DNA of 64,000 bases, from assembly GCA_036399015.1 (NCBI GenBank), contig DASWNW010000089.1, forward strand, positions 1-64,000. Reading direction: 5' to 3'. Positions within the stretch are counted from its first letter, which is position 1; every line of letters starts with the position of its first letter. The notes under the pieces are model-generated. The model had not been told where the DNA came from and did not search any database. It saw only the letters and a program-made list of their open reading frames with translations. Of the stretch, positions 1 through 6,332 are shown piece by piece. The stretch is from QHVT01 sp036399015. Lineage in GTDB: Bacteria; Acidobacteriota; Thermoanaerobaculia; Gp7-AA8. The translations under genes and the position numbers were made by a program.

Positions 1-75
1 CCTCGGGGTTCCTCGGGGAACGACGGTGCGGGTGGCCGAGGAACTCCGAGGAACTCCGAGGAACCCGAGGAACGG
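1..75. repeat. Hairpin element with GAGGAACTCC-type arms, cut by the window edge
   Basis: The left arm (1-19) reads CCTCGGGGTTCCTCGGGG. A short loop follows, then a right arm (38-74) made of three near-identical CCGAGGAACT units. The two arms are reverse-complementary, so the RNA would fold into a long imperfect hairpin directly upstream of serB. The left end may continue outside the window. It resembles the other armed elements in this window in design but not in unit sequence. Confidence 0.6.
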
Positions 76-85
76 CGCGTAAGCC

Positions 86-736
86 ATGAGCACCGCCCGC
101 TACCGCTTCGTCTTCTTCGACGTCGACTCCACGCTCGTGACCATCGAGGGGATCGACGTTCTCGCCAACGGCAATCCGGAGATCGTGCGGCTCACCGAGG
201 CGGCGATGAATGGGGAGATCGCGCTCGACGAGGTGTATGGGCGGCGGCTGGAGATCATCCGGCCTACGCGCGCGGACGTCGAGGCGCTCGGCGCGCGCTA
301 CATCGAGTCGCTGGTCGACGGCGCGGCGGAGACGATCGGGGAGCTGCAGGCGGCGGGGGCGCACGTCCACCTGGTGACGGCCGGCATCGCGCAGGCGATC
401 GCGCCGCTCGCGGAGAGACTGAACATCCCCTCGCGCTTGGTGCACGCGGTGGCGCTGGAGTTCAACGATGACGGCAGCTATCGCGACTTCGACCGCCGCT
501 CGCTCCTGACGCGCGGCGGCGGCAAGGAGCTGGTGGTGCACGCGATCCTCGCCCGCGCGAAAGACAAGTCGGCGTTCATCGGTGACGGCGTGAGCGACGT
601 CGAGACGAAGCCGGCGGTGACGCAGTTCATCGGCTTCGGCGGCGTGCAGGTCCGCGAAAACGTGCGCGCAAACGCCGACGTTTACGTGACGGAACCGACG
701 CTCCGGGCCGTGCTACCGTACCTTCTCGAGTCATGA
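86..736 (+). CDS. serB: Phosphoserine phosphatase-like HAD hydrolase
   Basis: This 216-residue cytoplasmic HAD phosphatase probably performs the last step of serine synthesis, phosphoserine to serine. Motif I is DVDST with nucleophile D12 and general acid D14; the motif III lysine is about K147; motif IV is GDGVSD around 166-171. Motif II reads VTAG with T98 where SerB enzymes usually have serine, a conservative change also seen in other HAD phosphatases. The gene overlaps the aminotransferase gene by ATGA, and serA follows, which strongly supports the serine pathway assignment. The start is the first ATG after a weak GAGGAAC purine stretch. A different small phosphomonoester substrate cannot be excluded from sequence alone. 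Confidence 0.82.
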   Translation: MSTARYRFVFFDVDSTLVTIEGIDVLANGNPEIVRLTEAAMNGEIALDEVYGRRLEIIRPTRADVEALGARYIESLVDGAAETIGELQAAGAHVHLVTAGIAQAIAPLAERLNIPSRLVHAVALEFNDDGSYRDFDRRSLLTRGGGKELVVHAILARAKDKSAFIGDGVSDVETKPAVTQFIGFGGVQVRENVRANADVYVTEPTLRAVLPYLLES

Positions 737-1812
737 GCGAACAGGCAAAGTACTTCGTTCCCGGTCCCACCTGGGTCCGCCCCGAGATCCTGCAGGAGAT
801 GACGCGGCCGATGATCGGCCACCGCAGCGCCGAGTTCAAGGAGCTGTTCCAGCGCATCAACGCCGACCTGAAGACGCTCTTCGGCACGCGGCAGACCACG
901 TTCGTCGTCACCGCGTCGGGCACCGGGGTCATGCAGGCGGCGCTCGAGAACTGCGTGAAACAGCGGGTGCTCGTCACGACGTGCGGCGCCTTCTCGGAGC
1001 GCTGGTACAACATCGCCGAGTCGCTCGGCTACGAAGTCGACCGGCTCGACGCCGGCTGGGGGAACGCCGTCGATCCCGAGGCGCTCGCCGACCACCTCGC
1101 GCGCCACCACCGCGCCCACTACGACGCGGTGACGATCACGCACAACGAGACCTCGACCGGCGTTACCAATGACGTCTCGGAGCTGGCGGCGGTGATCCGC
1201 GACGAGGCTCCCGACGCACTGGTGCTCGTCGACTCGGTGTCGGCGCTCGGCGGGATCCCGGTCGAGTTCGACGCCTGGGGAGTGGACGTCTGCCTGGCCA
1301 GCGTGCAGAAGTGCATCGCGCTGCCGCCGGGGATCACGGTGGCCGCTGTCTCAGACCAGGCGCTGGCGCGCGCGAAAAAGCATCCCTACCGCGGGACGTA
1401 CTTCGACTTCATCAGCTACAAGGACAAAGCGGACGAGGGCAGCGTCCCATCGACGCCGTCGATCCCCCACTTTTACGCGCTGGCCGCGCAGCTCGACCAC
1501 ATGATTCGCGGCGAGGGGCTGGAGGCGCGGTACGAGCGCCACCGCCGGATGCGCGAGGTCACGCACCAGCGCACCGCGCGCTACGCGAAGCTGGCCTCCG
1601 ATCCGGAGCACGCCTCCGCGACCGTGACCACGCTGGCGCCGACGCTGCCCCCCGAGGGGATTCGCGCCGAGATGAAGTCGCGCGGCTACACGCTCGGCGG
1701 CGGCTACGGCATCTGGAAAGACACCACGCTGCGCATCGGGCACATGGGGGACATCTCCGTGGCCGACCTCGAGGCGATGCTGAACGTCCTGGAGCAGGTA
1801 GCGCGCGGATGA
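733..1812 (+). CDS. Class V aminotransferase, probable phosphoserine aminotransferase
   Basis: This 359-residue PLP enzyme belongs to the serine-pyruvate/alanine-glyoxylate/phosphoserine aminotransferase group (COG0075-like). The Schiff-base lysine is K193 in SVQKC, and the cofactor-ring aspartate is D167 in VDSVSALGG. The N-terminal PGPT and the glycine-rich ASGTG near 61-65 fit the fold. It is not the classical SerC (COG1932) type. Its position between serB and serA, with an ATGA overlap to serB, implies that it converts phosphohydroxypyruvate to phosphoserine, as proposed for similar enzymes in other organisms lacking classical SerC. An alanine-glyoxylate or serine-pyruvate role is the main alternative. 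Confidence 0.8.
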   Translation: MSEQAKYFVPGPTWVRPEILQEMTRPMIGHRSAEFKELFQRINADLKTLFGTRQTTFVVTASGTGVMQAALENCVKQRVLVTTCGAFSERWYNIAESLGYEVDRLDAGWGNAVDPEALADHLARHHRAHYDAVTITHNETSTGVTNDVSELAAVIRDEAPDALVLVDSVSALGGIPVEFDAWGVDVCLASVQKCIALPPGITVAAVSDQALARAKKHPYRGTYFDFISYKDKADEGSVPSTPSIPHFYALAAQLDHMIRGEGLEARYERHRRMREVTHQRTARYAKLASDPEHASATVTTLAPTLPPEGIRAEMKSRGYTLGGGYGIWKDTTLRIGHMGDISVADLEAMLNVLEQVARG

Positions 1813-1829
1813 CGCGCGCTTCGCGCGCG

Positions 1830-1914
1830 GGTATCGGGTGTCGGGTGTCGGGTTTCCGAGGGCTCTACGCCCGGGCGACACTCCGCGGATACCTGAAATC
1901 CGACACCTGACACC
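1830..1914. repeat. Hairpin element, GGGTGTC-arm family, upstream of serA
   Basis: The left arm (1833-1855) is three tandem copies of a TCGGGTG-type 7-mer. The right arm (1894-1914) carries GACACC units and the matching GAAATC/GATTTC end, so the arms pair. The loop holds ACGCCCGGGC (1867-1876), close to the TCGCCCAGGC loop core of the element at 34678. A half copy of the same arm occurs at 36128-36152. Confidence 0.75.
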
Positions 1915-1937
1915 ATTCCTCGCGACGGCCATAGAAT
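1907..1937 (+). promoter_or_regulatory. Possible serA promoter overlapping the repeat arm
   Basis: CTGACA (1907-1912) and TAGAAT (1932-1937) each match the sigma-70 consensus at 5 of 6 positions, with a long 19-bp spacer. Transcription would start only a few bases before the serA ATG, so this is weakly supported. The serB operon promoter may drive serA instead. Confidence 0.22.
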
Positions 1938-1946
1938 CCACGAGAA

Positions 1947-3527
1947 ATGCACAAAGTCCTCGTCACCGACTCCATCGCCGAATCGGGCCTCGACATCCTG
2001 CGCGCGGCGGAGGACGTGGAGCTCGATTACCGTCCCGGCCTCAAAGGCAGCGAGCTGCTCGAGGCGGTCGCGCAGTCGGACGCGCTCATGACGCGCAGCG
2101 GGACGGCGGTCACGCCGGAGCTGGTGAACGCGGGCACGCGCCTGCGCATCGTCGGCAGGGCGGGGGTGGGGCTCGACAACGTCGACGTCGACGCCTGCAC
2201 CGCGCGCGGCATCCTTGTCATCAACGCGCCGACGGCCAACATCATGTCGGCCACCGAGCACACGATGGCGATGTTGCTGGCGCTGTGCCGCAACATCCCC
2301 GAGGCGCATGCGAGCGTGAAGCGGGGGGAGTGGACGCGCTCGAAGTTCATGGGGACGGAGCTCGACGGGAAGACGCTCGGCGTGGTCGGCCTCGGCCGCA
2401 TCGGCTCGCGCGTTACGATCCGCGCCCGCGCGTTCGGCATGCGCGTCATCGCCTTCGATCCCTACATCGCCGACCCGGCGTACGACAAGGCGGGCGCCGC
2501 GAAGGTCACGTTCGACCAGCTCCTGGCGCAGGCGGACATCATCACCGTGCACACGCCCGCCACCGACGAGACGCGCGGGATGATCGGCGCGGCGGAATTC
2601 GCGAGGATGAAGGACGGGGTCATCGTCCTGAACATCGCCCGCGGCGGGATCTACGACGAGCAGGCGCTCGCGGACGCGCTCAACAGCGGCAAGGTGGCGG
2701 GAGCCGCGGTCGACGTGTACGTGGACGAGCCGCCGGGGCAGGACCATCCGCTGCTCAACGCGAAGAACATCATCCTCTCGCCGCACATCGGCGCGAACAC
2801 GATCGAGGCGCAGGACCGCGTGGCGGTGCAGACCTCGGAGATGGTGCTCGAGGCGTTGCGCGGCTCCATCTTCGTCTCCGCCGTCAACCTTCCGTTCGAG
2901 GGGACGTCCGACGCCGACGCCGCGCCGCTGATCCGGCTCGCGGAGAAGCTCGGCATCTTCGCCGCGCAGGTGATGAACGGCCCGGTGAACCGCGCCGAGA
3001 TCGAGCTGTGGGGAGTCGAAGAGCGGCTGACGAAGATCCTCTCCGTCGCCTCGCTCAAGGGGCTGCTCACGCCGCACCTCGCGGAGAGCGTGAACTACGT
3101 GAACGCCGAACAGGTCGCGCAGACACGCGGCATCGCCATCAGCTCCACCACCCATCCGACGCCGCGCGACTACGCGAACCTGCTCACGTTCCGCGCCTCG
3201 TCGGCGACGGAGGAGCTGTGCGTCTCCGGGACGGTGTTCCACGAGAAGAATCAGCGGATCGTGTCCGTCAACAACTTCCGAGTGGAGTTCAACCCGGAGG
3301 GGCACCTCATCTACATCATCAATCGCGACGTCCCCGGCGTGGTCGGTAAGGTCGGCACGCTCCTGGGTGACCGGGAGATCAACATCGCCGAGTACAACCT
3401 CGCGCGCAACGACAGCGGCGGGAGCGCCATGGCCATCATCACCGTCGACTCGCGCCTCGACGCGGAGACGCTCAGCTTTCTCCGCTCCTATCGCGAGATG
3501 ATCGAAGTGAAGCAGGTAAAGTTGTAG
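1947..3527 (+). CDS. serA: D-3-phosphoglycerate dehydrogenase, long ACT-domain form
   Basis: This 526-residue cytoplasmic enzyme oxidises 3-phosphoglycerate with NAD+, the first step of serine synthesis. The Rossmann motif GLGRIG lies at 148-153. The catalytic triad is R232 (NIARGG), E261 and H280 (SPHIG). Residues from about 315 form the allosteric substrate-binding domain, and a C-terminal ACT domain starts at RDVPGVVG (about 453). The length matches the long bacterial type, which is usually feedback-regulated by serine through ACT. It closes the serine cluster with serB and the aminotransferase. The SD sequence is weak (ACGAGAA), which is common here. Confidence 0.95.
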   Translation: MHKVLVTDSIAESGLDILRAAEDVELDYRPGLKGSELLEAVAQSDALMTRSGTAVTPELVNAGTRLRIVGRAGVGLDNVDVDACTARGILVINAPTANIMSATEHTMAMLLALCRNIPEAHASVKRGEWTRSKFMGTELDGKTLGVVGLGRIGSRVTIRARAFGMRVIAFDPYIADPAYDKAGAAKVTFDQLLAQADIITVHTPATDETRGMIGAAEFARMKDGVIVLNIARGGIYDEQALADALNSGKVAGAAVDVYVDEPPGQDHPLLNAKNIILSPHIGANTIEAQDRVAVQTSEMVLEALRGSIFVSAVNLPFEGTSDADAAPLIRLAEKLGIFAAQVMNGPVNRAEIELWGVEERLTKILSVASLKGLLTPHLAESVNYVNAEQVAQTRGIAISSTTHPTPRDYANLLTFRASSATEELCVSGTVFHEKNQRIVSVNNFRVEFNPEGHLIYIINRDVPGVVGKVGTLLGDREINIAEYNLARNDSGGSAMAIITVDSRLDAETLSFLRSYREMIEVKQVKL

Positions 3528-3530
3528 CGC

Positions 3531-4517
3531 ATGCATTACCGCAAGCTCGGGAACACCGGGATCACGGTCAGCGACATCGGCTTCGGCGGGTGGGCGATCG
3601 GCGGGCCGGCCTCCGCGGCGGGGACGCCGTTCGGGTGGGGCCGTACCAGCGACGACGAGTCGCTCGCCGCGATCCGCCGCGCGCGGGAGCTGGGGGTGAC
3701 GTTCTTCGACACGGCCGACTCGTACGGCTTCGGCCGCAGCGAGTCGCTCCTCGGGATCGTGCTGTCGCGGAAGCGGCAGGACGTGGTGATCGCGACGAAG
3801 GTCGGAGTGGCGCGCGGCCCCGAGGGGAAGCTGCGCAAGGACTTCTCGCGGACGCACATCGTGCATGCGGTCGACGGCTCGCTCAAGCGGCTGCGCACCG
3901 ACTATATCGACCTCTACCAGCTCCACAACCCGACGATGGAGGAGCTGCGGCGCGACGACATCCACGAGGCGATGGACCGGCTGCAGGAGGCGGGGAAGAT
4001 CCGCTTCTGGGGCGTCTCCGTCACCACCCCCGAGGAGGGGCTGGAAGTGGTGAGCCGCGGGTGGGGCTATGCGCTGCAGGTGCTCTACAACGTCCTGAAC
4101 CAGGCGCCGGCCACGGAGCTGTTCCCGCTGGCGAAGGAGAAGGGCTACGGGATCATCGCCCGCGTGCCGCTCGCCTCGGGCCTCCTCAGCGGGAAGTACC
4201 GCACCGATACCGTCTTTTCCGCCGACGACGTGCGCCAGAACTTTCTCACCCCGAAACGGCTCGAAGAGGTGCTCCCGCGCGTCGACGAGGCGAAGTCGAT
4301 CATCGGCGGCACCGCCCGCGCGCTGGCGGAAGGGGCGCTGCGGTTCGTGCTGGCGAACGACGCCGTGTCGACGACGATCCCCGGCATGCGCAACATCCGG
4401 CAGGTGGAGATGAACGTGGCCGCCGACGAGGTGCGGATCCCGCAGGAGGTCGTCGAGAAGCTGCGCACGCGCCTCGGCGACTACAACTTCTACCAGCGGC
4501 ACGGCATCCGGATCTGA
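3531..4517 (+). CDS. Aldo/keto reductase
   Basis: This 328-residue NADPH-dependent oxidoreductase has a TIM-barrel fold. The catalytic tetrad is visible: D60 and Y65 in FFDTADSYG, K90 in IATKVG and H132 in YQLHNP. The cofactor-end signature is STTIPGMRN near 285. It begins three bases after the serA stop and is probably cotranscribed with the serine genes. No sequence feature fixes the carbonyl substrate; members of this branch are often annotated as general or L-glyceraldehyde-type reductases. A link to serine metabolism is suggested by position only. Confidence 0.85.
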   Translation: MHYRKLGNTGITVSDIGFGGWAIGGPASAAGTPFGWGRTSDDESLAAIRRARELGVTFFDTADSYGFGRSESLLGIVLSRKRQDVVIATKVGVARGPEGKLRKDFSRTHIVHAVDGSLKRLRTDYIDLYQLHNPTMEELRRDDIHEAMDRLQEAGKIRFWGVSVTTPEEGLEVVSRGWGYALQVLYNVLNQAPATELFPLAKEKGYGIIARVPLASGLLSGKYRTDTVFSADDVRQNFLTPKRLEEVLPRVDEAKSIIGGTARALAEGALRFVLANDAVSTTIPGMRNIRQVEMNVAADEVRIPQEVVEKLRTRLGDYNFYQRHGIRI

Positions 4518-4997
4518 TCAGGAGCCGGCGGCAACGCACTCCGACGGAGAGAGGAACCACTTCTCCGACGTCCGCAGCCGCGCAATCTTCCGGGCTACCG
4601 TAATGACCGCGATGAGCGCGGGCGGCGGCTCCTCTCCCTCGAGGCAGGTGAGCGTGGCGTCCTCGCCGTTGAGTGAGAACCACCAGTGCTCATGATCGTG
4701 GTAGTGGCCGGAGCGCGCGTCCGCGGCTTGCAGGTCCGGCAGAAGCCGAGGGTCGGCAAGGGCCGCCTGTAATTCGGCGAACAGTTCGCGCGGCACCAGA
4801 AAACCGGTCCGTCTTCCGCGCGCCGACTCGTAGCTGGCGCTTCCGTCGGGGTAGAGCGCGAGCGTGGAACCGTAGGGCGCAGGTCCACCGCCGGAATGAG
4901 AGGCGAGGAAAAAGTACCCGGGAGGAGTCGCGGGCGAAGGCGACGAGCTGCAACCCGCGAACGTCAGGACCAGTACCGCGGAAACGAGCGATTTCAT
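4518..4997 (-). CDS. Small putative lipoprotein of unknown function
   Basis: This 159-residue protein starts with MKSLVSAVLVLTFAGC, a short signal peptide ending in a lipobox-like FAGC, so it is probably lipidated. The open frame runs upstream to 5258, but ATG 4997 is preferred: it has GGAGGG nine bases upstream and overlaps the stop of the previous gene by ATGA. The mature part has a HYHDHEHWW histidine/tryptophan cluster, an LNGEDATLTC segment, and no recognised domain. It is convergent with the aldo/keto reductase gene, with no spacer. Function unknown. Confidence 0.65.
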   Translation of the reverse strand: MKSLVSAVLVLTFAGCSSSPSPATPPGYFFLASHSGGGPAPYGSTLALYPDGSASYESARGRRTGFLVPRELFAELQAALADPRLLPDLQAADARSGHYHDHEHWWFSLNGEDATLTCLEGEEPPPALIAVITVARKIARLRTSEKWFLSPSECVAAGS

Positions 4998-5653
4998 CGA
5001 AGCCATCCCTCCGGCCATGCCGGAATGTGCGGCAGGTCGTTTTCGAGGATCGGAACGCCGCGGAGCTGCAGGCGCAGCGCCGGCTTGTCGATCCATGGCG
5101 CGAAGCGTACGCCCTGGAGATGAAATTGGACGAACCGGCGGAGCAGCCGCTCGGGCGAGGGCAGCCCGAGCTCGACCGCGTGCGAGACGTTGCGCGGCGA
5201 CGCGTTTCCCAAACGGCGTAGCGATTCGAGCTGGTGGCGGAGCATGCAGTCGCGCCATGGACGCTCGGCGAGCGCTTGCACCGACTCGTCGGCGGCACGC
5301 GCCAGGCCATCGAATCCGCCGGCGCGGAAAGCGGAGCGTAGCGCTCTCACGATGCGCCGGACGTTCGGTGCAGTTCCGTCGCCGGTGCGGGGGGCGGCGG
5401 CTCCGGTCAGCGCGGGCACGGTCTGCATCGAGACGAAGACGGAGGACAGCAGCGGGACGCCGGCGGAGTGGTAGGGGGCGGAGCGGCGGTCGAACCAGGC
5501 CGCGGCCGGCAGCACCGCCCGTTCGGCCAGGAGGTACCTGCGGAACACCACGTTCGAGGCTCCGTTCGTGAGCGAGGCGTACCAGGCGGCGCGTTCACGG
5601 TTGAGCTCCAGCGCCTCCCGGATGTGCGCCTCGAACGGTCCGACGTCGCGCAT
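4994..5653 (-). CDS. Hypothetical protein
   Basis: This 219-residue soluble, arginine- and leucine-rich protein has no signal peptide and no family I recognise. It looks largely alpha-helical, with a conserved-looking core RPWRDCMLRHQLESLRRLG near 142-160. It sits between a methyltransferase gene (8 bp gap) and a lipoprotein gene (ATGA overlap), so the three are probably one operon. Codon use matches its neighbours. The context gives no functional hint beyond co-expression. Confidence 0.6.
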   Translation of the reverse strand: MRDVGPFEAHIREALELNRERAAWYASLTNGASNVVFRRYLLAERAVLPAAAWFDRRSAPYHSAGVPLLSSVFVSMQTVPALTGAAAPRTGDGTAPNVRRIVRALRSAFRAGGFDGLARAADESVQALAERPWRDCMLRHQLESLRRLGNASPRNVSHAVELGLPSPERLLRRFVQFHLQGVRFAPWIDKPALRLQLRGVPILENDLPHIPAWPEGWLR

Positions 5654-5661
5654 GGCTCCCC

Positions 5662-6303
5662 TCAGACGACGCGCAGATCGCGAAAGTAGTCGCTCAGGTC
5701 GACGCGCTCCCGCTCCTCGGCTCTGCCCGACGCCTCCACCACCAGGACGTGCGGAAGCTCGGGGGTGTCGGGGGAGCGCTCGTGGCGCTCCAAGCCGCGC
5801 AGCTCGGGGTGGTCACTCTCGCCGTACGCGCGCCAGACCAGCTCGGCGAAGCCGGCGCGGCGCAGCGCCTCTTCCAGCATCGCCTGGTTGTAGAGGAAGC
5901 GGTGGCCCCAGGCGCGGAAGGCGCGGTTGAGCGCGACGCAGTCGTTCGCGGCGTCGGGGCCGTGCTGCCAGGCGTTCACGTCCATGACCGCGGTCGTAGG
6001 GGAGGTGGGCGTCCAGCGGGTGGCGTAGGACGTCGCCCACACCCAGTCGAGATTCGGCGTGGTCAGGCGGAGCACGCCGTCATCGGCGAGGACGCGGCGG
6101 CACTCCCGCAGCAGCGCCAGCGCCTCTTCCAGCTCGAAGTGCTCGAGGAAGTGCTCGGCGAAGATGAAGGCGGCGTTTTCGAACGGCAGCCCCTGCCGGA
6201 CGTCGAGCACGCGGTCCACGCCGTCGTAGGGCTGGTTGTCGACATTCACCCATCCCGGGAGGCGGACCGGGCCGCAGCCGAGGTGGAGCCGTTCTCCGCT
6301 CAT
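5662..6303 (-). CDS. Class I SAM-dependent methyltransferase
   Basis: This protein of about 213 residues has the SAM-binding motif I LHLGCG at its N-terminus. GWVNVD, with the ribose-binding acidic residue, follows, and a motif IV-like region LRLTTPNLDWV. This arrangement resembles predicted SAM methyltransferases of sugar or glycan clusters (LHLGCG-GWVNVD type). ATG 6303 is preferred over 6312 because it places the motif closer to the N-terminus, as in the family. It is divergent from uvrA and first of a three-gene minus operon. Substrate unknown. Confidence 0.75.
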   Translation of the reverse strand: MSGERLHLGCGPVRLPGWVNVDNQPYDGVDRVLDVRQGLPFENAAFIFAEHFLEHFELEEALALLRECRRVLADDGVLRLTTPNLDWVWATSYATRWTPTSPTTAVMDVNAWQHGPDAANDCVALNRAFRAWGHRFLYNQAMLEEALRRAGFAELVWRAYGESDHPELRGLERHERSPDTPELPHVLVVEASGRAEERERVDLSDYFRDLRVV

Positions 6304-6332
6304 AGGCGGCATTCTGCGGGAAGCGGGGGTGC

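Noticed and set aside
1907..1937. Dedicated strong serA promoter
   Set aside because: Spacer of 19 bp and a start point almost at the ATG make it doubtful; kept only as a low-confidence site.
1704..4502. 932-codon open frame on the minus strand opposite serA and the aldo/keto reductase
   Set aside because: Antisense shadow of two clear plus-strand genes in a high-GC genome; its product is an Arg/Asp/His-rich string without domains.
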